64,000 nt of DNA from CAXBCP01 sp963974055 (GCA_963974055.1 CAXBCP010000019.1:27326-91325), one strand, 5' to 3'; shown: positions 9,195-17,634, counted from the stretch's first letter. The notes: generated from the sequence alone by a model not told the origin. Made by a program: numbers and translations.

Positions 9195-10769
9195 TCAGGA
9201 TGCGAGTTCCCGCCGCAGCACTTTTCCGACCGGGCTTTTCGGCAGCGCATCGATGAAATCGACCACGTGCGGCGCCTTGTAGGGCGCAATACGCGACCGG
9301 ACGCTGAGACGGATATCCTCCGCCACGGCGTCGGACGCGGCCTCGCCGTCCCGGAGCACGCAGACGGCGCGGATACGGTTTCCGATCTCCTTGTCGGCCA
9401 TCGGCACGATGCAGGCCTCGACGATTGCCGGATGCTGGCGCAGCACATTCTCTATTTCATAGGGCGATATGAAAATACCCCGGCTCTTGAAACAGTCGTC
9501 GCTGCGCCCGGCGATCCAGAAATATCCGTCCGCGTCGCACGACGCCAGGTCCCCGGTATGATACCAGCCGTCATGCACGACCTCGGCCGTCTTCGCCGGG
9601 TCCTTGTGGTATCCGAGAAAGAAACCGGGATTGTCGGAGGCGATCAGAAAGTGGCCGATATCGCCGGGCGGCAATTCGTTGTAGTCGTCGTCCAGCACGG
9701 TGACATGGGTGCCCGGGATCGGCACGCCGATCGAGCCGGGACGCACCGGTTGCCGCGGCCCCTGCCCCAATACCATCTGCATTTCCGAAACGCCGTAATG
9801 TTCCCAGATGTCGCAACCGAAGCGGTCCCTGAATTCCTGCCAGGTCGATGCTTCGAGCGCCTCGCCTGTCGCGTTGCAGCCGCGTACCGAGGAAAAATCA
9901 TACCGGTTTTCGACGTTTTCCATGGCCAGAATCCGGCGGTAGACGGTCGCAACCGAATATATCAGCGTAACCCGGTGACGTTCGACGGCCCTGAGTACGT
10001 TTTCCGGGCTTGGCCGGTCTTCGAGGATCACGCCCGTGACGCCGTTTCGCAGCGGGAACATAACGTTATGCCCGAGCGCGCTGATAAAGCTCCACTCGCC
10101 GGTGGCATAGGCGCGGTCGCCCTCTTCCGGCGGCAGGCGGTAGCGGTTTGAATCGCCCAGCGCGACAACCCAGCGATGCGCGTGAACGATCCCCTTCGGG
10201 CGCCCCGTCGTGCCGGATGTGTAGACGAAAAATGCGGGATCTTCGGATGCCGTATCGGCGGTTTCGAACGCGGTATCGGGCGCCGTGTCGATGATATCTT
10301 CAAACGAAAGTGCCCCGGCGACCCTGCCGCGGGCGACGATTATTCCGGCCGGCAGTTTTTCGGACAGGTTCAGAACCGGATCCGCGAGGTCCGCCAGCGT
10401 TACGGCGGCGCGGGCATCGGAATGCCCGAGCACGTAATCGACTTCCTCTTCCGCGAGCAGGGAATTCTGCAACACGGGCAGCGCCCCGATCTTCAACAGG
10501 GCCAGTACGGTTTCTGCAAATTCGTGACAGTTACTCATGCGGACCAGAACCGGCATGCCGCGCGCTATGCCGTTAGCCGCCAGACCGTGCGCCAGTTTGT
10601 TCACCCGGACGGCAAACGCATCGAACGTCAGTTCGCCGTCGTCCCAGACGAAGGCCGGGCGATTACCGAAGCCGCGTTCCCCGATACGGTCGATCAGTTC
10701 GGCGGCAATATTCAGCCGTTCCGGGATTTCACGATATCCCGGCGGCAATGCGGCACTATCCGGCGTCAT
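9195..10769 (-). CDS. Acyl-CoA synthetase, benzoate/2-aminobenzoate-CoA ligase type
   Basis: A 524-residue AMP-forming ligase that would activate a carboxylic acid to its CoA thioester. It shows the AMP-binding P-loop YTSGTTGRPKGIVHAH (about residues 189-204), the A5 motif HYGVSEMQMVLG, the A7/A8 region GWYHTGDLASCDADGYF plus GRSDDCFKSRGIFISPYEIE, and the A10 lysine motif PKSPVGKVLRREL at the C-terminus. Overall it resembles benzoate- and 2-aminobenzoate-CoA ligases more than fatty-acyl ligases. Its ATG overlaps the enoyl-CoA hydratase stop in an ATGA (10766-10769), which implies translational coupling. An aromatic acid is the likely substrate, by inference. Confidence 0.85.
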   Translation of the reverse strand: MTPDSAALPPGYREIPERLNIAAELIDRIGERGFGNRPAFVWDDGELTFDAFAVRVNKLAHGLAANGIARGMPVLVRMSNCHEFAETVLALLKIGALPVLQNSLLAEEEVDYVLGHSDARAAVTLADLADPVLNLSEKLPAGIIVARGRVAGALSFEDIIDTAPDTAFETADTASEDPAFFVYTSGTTGRPKGIVHAHRWVVALGDSNRYRLPPEEGDRAYATGEWSFISALGHNVMFPLRNGVTGVILEDRPSPENVLRAVERHRVTLIYSVATVYRRILAMENVENRYDFSSVRGCNATGEALEASTWQEFRDRFGCDIWEHYGVSEMQMVLGQGPRQPVRPGSIGVPIPGTHVTVLDDDYNELPPGDIGHFLIASDNPGFFLGYHKDPAKTAEVVHDGWYHTGDLASCDADGYFWIAGRSDDCFKSRGIFISPYEIENVLRQHPAIVEACIVPMADKEIGNRIRAVCVLRDGEAASDAVAEDIRLSVRSRIAPYKAPHVVDFIDALPKSPVGKVLRRELAS

Positions 10770-11671
10770 TTGTTGCGTGGGCCTCCGTAAGGGGGGTTGT
10801 CGTAATACGGCCCCTTGTATTCCGCCGGGCGTTTGTCGAGGAAAGCGCGGATGCCTTCGACGCAGTCGCCTGTCCGGGTGATTTCCTGAATGGCGGCGAA
10901 TTCCTTCGCCCAGCCCTCGTCCGACCGGTTGTGGTTCCAGTACATTTTCACAAGGTCCTTGGCATACCGCACCGACAGGTAGGGGTTCGAGGCGATCTGC
11001 GCCGCATAGGCGATCGTTTCCGGCAACAGGTCGTCATGCGGGAACACTTTTTCGACGAGGCCGATTTCAAGCGCTTCGTCCGCCATGATAATCTTGCCGG
11101 TCAGGATCATGTCGAGCGCCTTGCCGACGCCGATCAGCTTGGGCAGGTTCCGCGCGCCGCCGGATTCCGGCAGGAAACCCGCGGGTACGGCGACTTCGCC
11201 GAGCTTCGCCTTGTCGGACGCGAAACGGAGATCGCACAATGTGCATATTTCCAGACCGATCCCGACGGCGGGACCGTTGATGGCCGCGATCACGATGCAG
11301 GGAAGGTCTTCGAATTTCTTGAACGCCCGCTGCAACACCTGGTGGCGCAGGTCGTTGAAAAAGTAGTTTGCGATTTCCTTGTACGGCCCGAAGCTGCCAA
11401 AATCGAAATCTTCCTCGCCTGCGCCCAGCGGCCCCGCTTCGCTCTTCAGATCGCCGCCGGCAGAGAAGCCTCGGCCTTCGCCGGTGATGATCATCACCTT
11501 GATGTTGCTGTTATGCGCGATCTCGTCGCACAGAATATCCAGTTCGACGCGCATGCGGACATCGACGGCATTCAGGTAATCGGGCCGGTTGAGGGTCAGC
11601 AGACCGATCGACATTTCGCCCGGATTATTGGGATTCTCGAGGATTTCCCATTTGAGAGCCTGGTATTCCAT
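10766..11671 (-). CDS. Enoyl-CoA hydratase/isomerase family protein
   Basis: A 301-residue crotonase-fold enzyme. The oxyanion-hole motifs are GRGFSAGGDLKSE (near residue 66-78) and AAINGPAVGIGLEICTLCD (near 129-147), and the glutamate-bearing helix is LGEVAVPAGFLPESGG. Between the two motifs lies an acidic/aromatic insertion (GAGEEDFDFGSFGPYKE) not seen in standard short hydratases, and the C-terminus ends in a Pro/Tyr/Gly-rich tail (YYDNPPYGGPRNK). It starts at an ATG behind AGGAG and is coupled to the ligase downstream. Its likely job is to hydrate or cleave an unsaturated acyl-CoA made by that ligase. Hydrolase or lyase activity is also possible in this superfamily. Confidence 0.85.
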   Translation of the reverse strand: MEYQALKWEILENPNNPGEMSIGLLTLNRPDYLNAVDVRMRVELDILCDEIAHNSNIKVMIITGEGRGFSAGGDLKSEAGPLGAGEEDFDFGSFGPYKEIANYFFNDLRHQVLQRAFKKFEDLPCIVIAAINGPAVGIGLEICTLCDLRFASDKAKLGEVAVPAGFLPESGGARNLPKLIGVGKALDMILTGKIIMADEALEIGLVEKVFPHDDLLPETIAYAAQIASNPYLSVRYAKDLVKMYWNHNRSDEGWAKEFAAIQEITRTGDCVEGIRAFLDKRPAEYKGPYYDNPPYGGPRNK

Positions 11672-11691
11672 GTTCGTTCTCCTTTGAGGGG

Positions 11692-12492
11692 TCAGCTACC
11701 TACCTTGAGCGGCGCTGTGAGCGCCCGCAGGGCCGCGACAACACTGAGGGCGGTGATCTTTCCCGTGCCGGGATTTTCCGGCGACGGCACGTTTTCGATG
11801 CTGAGGCTGAACCGCGCACTGTCTGCCTCGACCTCGATACGGTGGGTGTTTCGCTCCAGTGCCGGGTCGGCCCAGATTTCGAGCGTCGTCCGGTCCGGAC
11901 CGATCCCGGCCAGCCCCAGGGCGGCGGCGACATTCACGTTCGCCGGGAATCCGGCGGCACCTTCCCGGGCCGTGCCTTCGAACACCTTCAGCGGCGCGTC
12001 CAGCCCGTCGATGGAAATGCCGTGTTCGTCCAGATACGGCGCGCCTTTCAGGGAAAACGGCGGCTTGCGCGTTATCATGCGGACTTCGTAAATCTCGCCT
12101 TCGGCGGCCGCGCGGACGGCGTCGAGCCCGAGCAATGCGCCGGTCGCGAGAACGATCTGCGCATTATGGGCACGCGCGATATCGACAATGTCGGGATGGA
12201 TCAAAAGACCTGCGCCGCTGACGGTGATGAAGGTCCTGCCCGCCTTCAGGGCCGGTTCGGCGATATCGCGGAACGCGGCCTTCGGCACGCATTCGACGAC
12301 GACATCGCACAAATCGGCAAGTTCCTGCGGCCCGACAACCGGAACGGGCGCGCAGATGCCGTCCATATTGCGGCGGGCCTTGTCCTGGTCGCGCGAACAG
12401 ATCGCGGCAAGTTCCAGACCGTCTATTCCCCTGTCCAGCGCGGCGGCGACCGGCTTGCCGATCGTGCCGAAGCCGGCAATTCCGACTTTCAC
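11692..12492 (-). CDS. Aspartate-dehydrogenase-like oxidoreductase (NadX family)
   Basis: A 266-residue NAD(P)-dependent oxidoreductase with an N-terminal Rossmann motif GIAGFGTIGKPVAAAL and the family segments VVVECVPKAAF, TVSGAGLL and GFPANVNVAAALGLAG, which carry the active-site region of L-aspartate dehydrogenase. NadX-type enzymes oxidise aspartate to iminoaspartate for NAD synthesis, but no nadA or nadC is nearby. As the first gene of an operon with hydratase, CoA ligase and exporter it may instead act on another amino acid or reduce an imine. The start is GTG at 12492 behind GGGAG. It is divergent from the GhrA-like gene. Confidence 0.8.
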   Translation of the reverse strand: MKVGIAGFGTIGKPVAAALDRGIDGLELAAICSRDQDKARRNMDGICAPVPVVGPQELADLCDVVVECVPKAAFRDIAEPALKAGRTFITVSGAGLLIHPDIVDIARAHNAQIVLATGALLGLDAVRAAAEGEIYEVRMITRKPPFSLKGAPYLDEHGISIDGLDAPLKVFEGTAREGAAGFPANVNVAAALGLAGIGPDRTTLEIWADPALERNTHRIEVEADSARFSLSIENVPSPENPGTGKITALSVVAALRALTAPLKVGS

Positions 12493-12577
12493 TTCGCTCT
12501 CCCTGTTTCTGCGTGACTTGCCACAGGCTTAACGCCAAAGTGCGCGCGCATCAAACCTTTCACGACGGCAGAATTGC

Positions 12578-13510
12578 ATGGCGCTCCTGTTCATTTGCGA
12601 CGGCGAAGACCCGGGTATATGGGAACCGGCCCTGCGGGCTGAACTTCCCGATCTCGACATGCGTATCGGGGCCGACGGCATCGGCGAAGAGGCCGATATC
12701 GAGATCGCCCTGGCCTGGCAGCCGCCCCGTGGACTGCTGGCACGGCTGCCGAACCTGAAAGCGATCCTGTCACTCGGCGCCGGGGTCGAGCACATCCTGC
12801 GCGATCCCGAACTGCCTGCCGGCGTGCCGGTCGCCCGGCTGATCGACCCAGGCCTTCAGACCGGGATGGTCGAATTCGTCACGATGGAAGTACTGAACCA
12901 TCACCGGCGCGCGCCCGAATACCATGCCCAGCAACGCGCCGGAACATGGAAGCTGCTGCGCCAGACGCTGTCGCGCGACCGGCGTATCGGTATCCTCGGC
13001 CTCGGCCACCTGGGCGCCGCCTGCGGCACCATGCTGGCGCGTTTCGGGTTTCCGGTTGCCGGCTGGGCGCGGTCCGAAAAGGAGATTCCCGGTATCCGGA
13101 GCTTTACCGGAGAGGACGGCCTGTTTTCATTGCTCGAACGCACCGATATCCTGATCTGTCTGTTGCCGCTCACGCCCGATACCGAAGATATTCTGGATGC
13201 GACCACCCTCGGCGCCCTGCCCCGCGGTGCCGTTCTGATCAATGCCGCGCGCGGAAAGCACCTGGTCGATGACGATCTTCTGGAAGCGCTCGACAGCGGA
13301 CAGCTATCGGCGGCGACGCTCGATGTCTATCGCGAAGAACCCCTGCCCGCCGGACACCCGTTCTGGAAACATCCCAATATCACGATGTATCCCCATGCGG
13401 CGGCTTGGACCCTGCCGGAATCGGCAGCGCCGGTAATTGCGGACAATATCCGCCGCGCCGCCGACGGCCGGGCCCTGTTGGGTCAGATCGACCTGCGACG
13501 CGCCTACTGA
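12578..13510 (+). CDS. D-2-hydroxyacid dehydrogenase, GhrA (glyoxylate/hydroxypyruvate reductase A) type
   Basis: A 310-residue NAD(P)H-dependent reductase of 2-oxoacids. It has a nucleotide motif GILGLGHLGAACG near residue 137 and the catalytic triad in its usual contexts: Arg in NAARGKHLV, Glu in DVYREEPLP, and His in MYPHAAAWT near 270. The short N-terminal catalytic half and the PHAAAWT motif fit GhrA rather than phosphoglycerate dehydrogenase. It is a monocistronic forward gene, divergent from the NadX-like operon, and its last 7 bp overlap the 3' end of the convergent MmgE/PrpD gene. Confidence 0.85.
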   Translation: MALLFICDGEDPGIWEPALRAELPDLDMRIGADGIGEEADIEIALAWQPPRGLLARLPNLKAILSLGAGVEHILRDPELPAGVPVARLIDPGLQTGMVEFVTMEVLNHHRRAPEYHAQQRAGTWKLLRQTLSRDRRIGILGLGHLGAACGTMLARFGFPVAGWARSEKEIPGIRSFTGEDGLFSLLERTDILICLLPLTPDTEDILDATTLGALPRGAVLINAARGKHLVDDDLLEALDSGQLSAATLDVYREEPLPAGHPFWKHPNITMYPHAAAWTLPESAAPVIADNIRRAADGRALLGQIDLRRAY

Positions 13511-14856
13511 GCGCTTAGCAAGGCCGTCAGTTCGCGCGACGATTTGAGGTTTTCGAGATTCGCTACGGCGGCAACCAGTTCATCGGTTCGGGCGTCCGAC
13601 AGGCTGTAAGACGCACAGCGCCGCAGTTTTTCCTCGACCTGGGCCGGCGAAAGCGGGTTCTCCGGCGCGCCGAGAGGATAATCGCACCGCGCCGTATGGA
13701 TCGTACCGTCCGTCATTTCGACCTCGGCGATGGCCTGACCGTTGGAAAGCGTCTCGTCCAGCACGATCTCGACCTTCTCCGAAGCGAAGTGGCGCAGGAC
13801 CGGATCGCCGTAAATCGCCGGTTCGAACTGGTCGAGGGTGACCGTGCGGTCGCGCAGGAAGACGCCGGCAACGTAATGCGCCGACAGTAGCGCCTCGAAC
13901 TTGGCCGCGTAGGTCGAAAACCCGCCATGCATGCGGTATGGCGTTTCGCTCAACCCCAGACGCACCCGGGCGATCTCCCCGAACCGGATATCGTTGTCCT
14001 GCACGAGATTAAACAGAGCCGTAATTACTTCCTGCAGCGCCGTCGCCGACGGCCATAACCGCAAGGCGATCCGCTGGAGTTCCCAGCGGGCGCCAAGATC
14101 GCCGGTAACGGCTTCCGGCAATCCGCCTTCCGCGTAGGTATTGTACAGCCCGCCATCCGCCGCGGTGAGGAATTCCCGCGACGCCGCGAAATCCTGTTCC
14201 GCCAGCAGGGCGGCCATCAGCCCGGACAGCGCGGCCCGGCACTGATGAAACTTCACTGTCGGGGTTCCCCAGGCGGCAAAGGTTCCGGCGGACTGGCTGC
14301 CTGCGAGGGCGAAGGCGCGGTTCATCGTGTCGGTGTCGAAGTCGCTAAGGTTTCCGACGGCGGCGGCTGCGCCGAACGGGCCGATGACGCCCGGCCCGTG
14401 CCAGCCTTTACCGCGAAAAACAGGATAGTCGAGCCCGATGCCGACCCGTGTCGTCACTTCGCACCCAGCGACGATCGCGGTGAGCAACGATGCGCCCGAG
14501 CGACCGTCGCGTTCCGCGATGGCAAGCGCCGGCGGCACGATTTCAGGCGTGATATGGGTCAGCGTCGCACGATGAACGTCGCACATCGTCACGGCCGTGA
14601 TCAGGTAGCCGTTCATCAGCGTCGCGCCGGCAAGCGACATGTTCGTGCCGCCGATGACCGTACTTTCCGTCGAGGCACCGAGCGCCGCCGACATCGCCCG
14701 GAGCTGATGTGTTTCCTCTCCCCGGTGGCCGGCAAGCGCGCAGGCAAGGGCATCGGACAGAAGGGCTTTGGCGGACACCTGCACGTCGTGCGGAATATCG
14801 CCGATGTCCAGTGCAGCCGCGAATTCCGCCAGTCTTTCCGTCGTTCCCTGGGTCAC
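13504..14856 (-). CDS. MmgE/PrpD family protein
   Basis: A 450-residue member of the MmgE/PrpD family, which includes 2-methylcitrate dehydratase and cis-aconitate decarboxylase. Typical stretches are SDALACALAGHRGEETHQL, FGAAAAVGNLSDFDTD, FALAGSQSAGTFAAWGTPTVKFHQCRA, and the C-terminal VEIVLDETLSNGQAIAEVEMTDG. GTG at 14856 was chosen as start because it follows GGGGAGGGA on the reverse strand and gives the usual family length; the frame stays open to 14931. No prpB, prpC or acnD is present, so propionate catabolism is not indicated. It is separated from ubiD by a terminator, and the substrate is unknown. Confidence 0.85.
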   Translation of the reverse strand: MTQGTTERLAEFAAALDIGDIPHDVQVSAKALLSDALACALAGHRGEETHQLRAMSAALGASTESTVIGGTNMSLAGATLMNGYLITAVTMCDVHRATLTHITPEIVPPALAIAERDGRSGASLLTAIVAGCEVTTRVGIGLDYPVFRGKGWHGPGVIGPFGAAAAVGNLSDFDTDTMNRAFALAGSQSAGTFAAWGTPTVKFHQCRAALSGLMAALLAEQDFAASREFLTAADGGLYNTYAEGGLPEAVTGDLGARWELQRIALRLWPSATALQEVITALFNLVQDNDIRFGEIARVRLGLSETPYRMHGGFSTYAAKFEALLSAHYVAGVFLRDRTVTLDQFEPAIYGDPVLRHFASEKVEIVLDETLSNGQAIAEVEMTDGTIHTARCDYPLGAPENPLSPAQVEEKLRRCASYSLSDARTDELVAAVANLENLKSSRELTALLSAQ

Positions 14857-14931
14857 AGGCGTCCCTCCCCTGAATTTTCTCCGACAATACGCGGGTATCG
14901 CCCGGGCGTGCAAACGATTGGATCCAAACAA

Positions 14932-14965
14932 AAAGGGCGGCCCTGCAGGACCGCCCTTTCCGTCG
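14932..14965 (-). terminator. Rho-independent terminator after ubiD-family gene
   Basis: The plus strand at 14932-14959 holds AAAGGGCGG paired with CCGCCCTTT around a 10-base loop. Read on the minus strand the stem is followed by TTTTTGTTTG. It lies 21 bp after the UbiD-family stop and before the MmgE/PrpD start, so the two genes are probably separate transcription units. Confidence 0.8.
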
Positions 14966-14980
14966 TCGTTTCCGCGGCAG

Positions 14981-16558
14981 TTACCGACCTGTGCGTGCCA
15001 GGCTGTTTACCCAGCCCTTCATGCGGTCTTTGCCGTTAGCGATCTGGTCGTCGCTGAACCATTTCGAGAGATCGACTTTCTCGACCGCATAGACCGGCCG
15101 CAGGAAATCGCTCTCGTACCCGTAGGGTACCGTGCAATCGATGCCCATCCCGCCTTCGAAACGGGTGTTCGACGCTGTCCATTCCTTGTCGCCCGCGGTC
15201 ATGCGTTCCGCCGGCATGAAGGTCTGGCCTCGACCGCCCGGGATCGGGTTCAGGATGTCGGTATGCGGATTCACGCGTGTCGTGATATTCCACATTATGT
15301 CGTCCATATCGTAGGGGTCGGCATCTTCCGACACCGCGATACAGATCCGCGCGCCCTGGGATGTCGCGATAAAGGCGCCCATGAAGTTCCGTTGCCAGCC
15401 TTCGTCGATCTGGTTCCGTTTCTTCACCTGGATGATCGCCCCGCCCCAGTCGGTCATGCAGTACGGCATGACGACATCGGTCACGATGCCGGGCTGCATC
15501 CGTTCGCAGAGCGCGAACAATGCCGCTTCGCGGACCGTGGTATCGATGTTGTGTTCGTCGAGCGTGTGCACGGCGAGGCAGAAGATGATCGGCTTCGATT
15601 CAGGCTTGCGGGTTGTCACCGCGGTACAATGGAACGTCGGGGCCTTGTAGGCCTTGCCCATATAGCCCGCCCATTCCGGATGGAAATGGAAACGGCCCTG
15701 AATGCCCGCTTCTTCGGATTCGGCTGTTTCGTAACGCCGGTCGCGCGGGTTGACGTATCCTTCGAGCACGACTTCGCAATCCGCAACGGCATAGGCATCA
15801 ACGGTGCGGGCCTTCACAAGACGCACCGGAGTTCCCTGAATGGCGCCCGCGATACCGATTTCGTCACAGCCCTGGGGCAGGATGACGTAATCGAACCCGG
15901 CGCCCGCCATCAGCGTACAGGACGGCGGCAGACCGAAGCACATCGTGATCGGCACGGGCTCGTCGTCCTTGTAATGCTTGGATACGACCTGCCACATGTG
16001 CGAACCGGGCGAGATCTGGAAGGTGCCCACATTGCCCCAGCGGAAATTCATCCGGTTGTACCCAAGATCGGTGCCGCCGTCGAAATACTTGCCGGCGACG
16101 ACGCGGTTGCCGGACCCGACAGTGTGTTCCGGTTCGAACTCGGTATGGCGCATCGGCACGATATACTGGTTCACGTCGGTCGGATTTTCGATCACCACTT
16201 CCTGGCAGGGTGCCTCGTCCTGGCCGATTTCGACGGAGTCCAGCGGGTGCTGCAGCGCATAGGCCAGCTTGCGCGTGCGATCGGCGTCGTCTTTCCAGCC
16301 GAACATTTTGTTGATGACGTTCATGTCGCCGAACAGGTTCGTGACGACGCGGTTGTTTGGGCGCCCCTTCACGTTGTTGAACAGCACCGGGCAGCCGCCA
16401 TCCATGTGTTTCTGAATGGCCGCGATCTCAAGATCGGGATCGACCTCTACATCGGTTTCAATCAGGTCGCCTTCGGATTTGAGCCATTCGAGCGTTCCTC
16501 TCAAATCCATAATTTTTTCGGACGCCATACCCGGCGTGTTCGATTCTTCTGCTAGCAT
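14981..16558 (-). CDS. UbiD-family (prenylated-FMN) decarboxylase
   Basis: A 525-residue decarboxylase of the UbiD superfamily, which uses prenylated FMN to remove or add CO2 on aromatic, heteroaromatic or unsaturated acids. Conserved elements are NPTDVNQYIVP, GYNRMNFRWG with the expected catalytic Arg at 169, DEIGIAGAIQGTPV, and CEVVLEG with the two expected Glu at 262 and 266. ATG at 16558 follows AGGAG. It is not obviously the ubiquinone-pathway enzyme: no ubiX or ubi genes adjoin it, and the setting is catabolic. UbiX must be supplied from elsewhere. Two copies of an 18-bp repeat lie 60-110 bp upstream. The substrate is unknown, and a phenolic or aromatic dicarboxylic acid is possible. 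Confidence 0.9.
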   Translation of the reverse strand: MLAEESNTPGMASEKIMDLRGTLEWLKSEGDLIETDVEVDPDLEIAAIQKHMDGGCPVLFNNVKGRPNNRVVTNLFGDMNVINKMFGWKDDADRTRKLAYALQHPLDSVEIGQDEAPCQEVVIENPTDVNQYIVPMRHTEFEPEHTVGSGNRVVAGKYFDGGTDLGYNRMNFRWGNVGTFQISPGSHMWQVVSKHYKDDEPVPITMCFGLPPSCTLMAGAGFDYVILPQGCDEIGIAGAIQGTPVRLVKARTVDAYAVADCEVVLEGYVNPRDRRYETAESEEAGIQGRFHFHPEWAGYMGKAYKAPTFHCTAVTTRKPESKPIIFCLAVHTLDEHNIDTTVREAALFALCERMQPGIVTDVVMPYCMTDWGGAIIQVKKRNQIDEGWQRNFMGAFIATSQGARICIAVSEDADPYDMDDIMWNITTRVNPHTDILNPIPGGRGQTFMPAERMTAGDKEWTASNTRFEGGMGIDCTVPYGYESDFLRPVYAVEKVDLSKWFSDDQIANGKDRMKGWVNSLARTGR

Positions 16559-16620
16559 AGTAAGTCACTCCTGTAGCCGCTTCCGGTCCCGCGTTTGTCG
16601 GCAGGGGAAGCAGCGGAAAT

Positions 16621-16667
16621 ACCGCGTTAATCGGCGGCAAGAAATTGCAACCGCGTTAATCGGCGGC
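16621..16667. repeat. Perfect 18-bp direct repeat upstream of the UbiD-family gene
   Basis: ACCGCGTTAATCGGCGGC occurs at 16621-16638 and again at 16650-16667, a 29-bp period, in the 174-bp gap between the PaaA-like gene and the UbiD-family gene. It lies 63-109 bp upstream of the UbiD-family start, where an operator or activator site would be expected. No protein can be assigned to it. Confidence 0.75.
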
Positions 16668-16682
16668 TGCAGCTTACGAATA

Positions 16683-16707
16683 CGCCGGCCACATACAGTG
16701 ACCGGCG
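16683..16707 (-). terminator. Stem-loop after the PaaA-like gene, possible terminator
   Basis: A 10-bp stem with one G-T pair (CGCCGGCCAC at 16683-16692 with GTGACCGGCG at 16698-16707, 5-base loop) lies 26 bp past the stop of the PaaA-like gene. On the minus strand it is followed by TATTCG, not a full T-run, so termination is plausible but unproven. Confidence 0.45.
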
Positions 16708-16732
16708 CATCCGCCTATATGTAGCAGAGCCC

Positions 16733-17476
16733 TTAGCGCTGGAGCGACAGCAAAATTGCACGCGTACTATCCGCGAGCTCGCAGTTAATCGATTCGAAGG
16801 CCGAAATCGGAGGAAACATCAGGCCGGTACCGTCCATATGGCTCCGCATCTCGCTCAGGTAGCGGTTCACGATAACCTCGGTCGTGTTCCTTTTCAGCCC
16901 GTGTTCCAGGCAGAAGTCGTTGTCGGCCCCTTCAAGACGCCCAAAGGCGCGCTTCAGCGCATTCGGCATTACCCGGTCGTAGACTTCCTGGAAAGCAGCA
17001 AGTTTCGCGGGATCCTTGGCGAACTGTTTCAGGTTTTCGACCCCGTTGTCGTAGTGGTCCTCTTCGTCCTCCAGCACTTCTTCCTGGCTTTCGCCCCAGG
17101 GGACATAGCTGGATTCCCGGTATTCCATGATCTGGTGACTTCCGGCGCGGTCGACGGTAAAATTGAACACCGCGATATCGAGCCAGTTATCGAGATCGAG
17201 TCCCCAGAATTCACCGGCATCGGGACGGCCCGCGATTATTTCTTCCGGATCTTCGCCGAGATCGGTCAGAAGATCGTAGAGCCCACGGCTATGTCGGGCT
17301 TCTTCGGCCGCGAATTCGGCGGCCAGTTCTTTTTCCTGCCAGTTGGGCGCCGCGCTGATGGCCCGCCCGAACACTTCGGCCGTCGCGGTTTCCGCGTAAA
17401 TCTGGCGCGTCATCAGCCGGACCAGCATATCCTTGTAAGCACCGGTAGCCTCCGACGGTTTCGATACTGTTTCCAC
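16733..17476 (-). CDS. Ferritin-like diiron protein, PaaA/PaaC (phenylacetate-CoA epoxidase) family
   Basis: A 247-residue helical protein with a diiron ligand pattern: Glu29, Glu59-x-x-His62 (EEARH), Asp109, and Glu138-x-x-His141 (DEEDH). The spacing agrees with the ferritin-like oxygenase subunits of the phenylacetic acid catabolism family. Such proteins activate O2 to epoxidise aromatic acyl-CoAs. The other epoxidase subunits (paaB, paaC, paaE) are absent, so it would need partners from elsewhere or act alone. It is divergent from a LysR regulator (158-bp gap with a 20-bp dyad) and upstream of, but probably not cotranscribed with, the UbiD-family gene. The oxygenase role is inferred from the ligands. 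Confidence 0.7.
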   Translation of the reverse strand: METVSKPSEATGAYKDMLVRLMTRQIYAETATAEVFGRAISAAPNWQEKELAAEFAAEEARHSRGLYDLLTDLGEDPEEIIAGRPDAGEFWGLDLDNWLDIAVFNFTVDRAGSHQIMEYRESSYVPWGESQEEVLEDEEDHYDNGVENLKQFAKDPAKLAAFQEVYDRVMPNALKRAFGRLEGADNDFCLEHGLKRNTTEVIVNRYLSEMRSHMDGTGLMFPPISAFESINCELADSTRAILLSLQR

Positions 17477-17553
17477 AACCTTCTCCCTTTTTGTTTATCG
17501 ACGAAGTCACGGTCCGTTCCGGTATTAAACGCTGTGATGCCAGCCGGAACATG

Positions 17554-17573
17554 CCGATACATCACGGTATCGG
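17554..17573. promoter_or_regulatory. 20-bp palindrome in the LysR / PaaA-like divergent region
   Basis: CCGATAC-N6-GTATCGG, a perfect 7-bp inverted repeat, lies 61 bp upstream of the LysR start and about 78 bp upstream of the divergent PaaA-like gene. Its size and ATAC/GTAT core resemble LysR-type operators, although the spacer is 6 rather than 7. A weaker GTGATG/CATCAC repeat (17534-17565) overlaps it. Confidence 0.5.
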
Positions 17574-17634
17574 GTTGAATTTCCCAAACACCTAGATATA
17601 AATCAAATCGCTATGTTTTATACGAGTTATCATT

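Noticed and set aside
8134..9282. A long plus-strand frame opposite the Bcr/CflA gene
   Set aside because: Arg/Gln/His-rich shadow of a membrane-protein gene.
13504..14856. Methylcitrate pathway based on the MmgE/PrpD gene
   Set aside because: No prpB, prpC or acnD nearby; the family covers other substrates.
14768..16555. A long plus-strand frame opposite the UbiD-family gene
   Set aside because: Antisense shadow; the UbiD-family protein has all expected motifs and a ribosome site.
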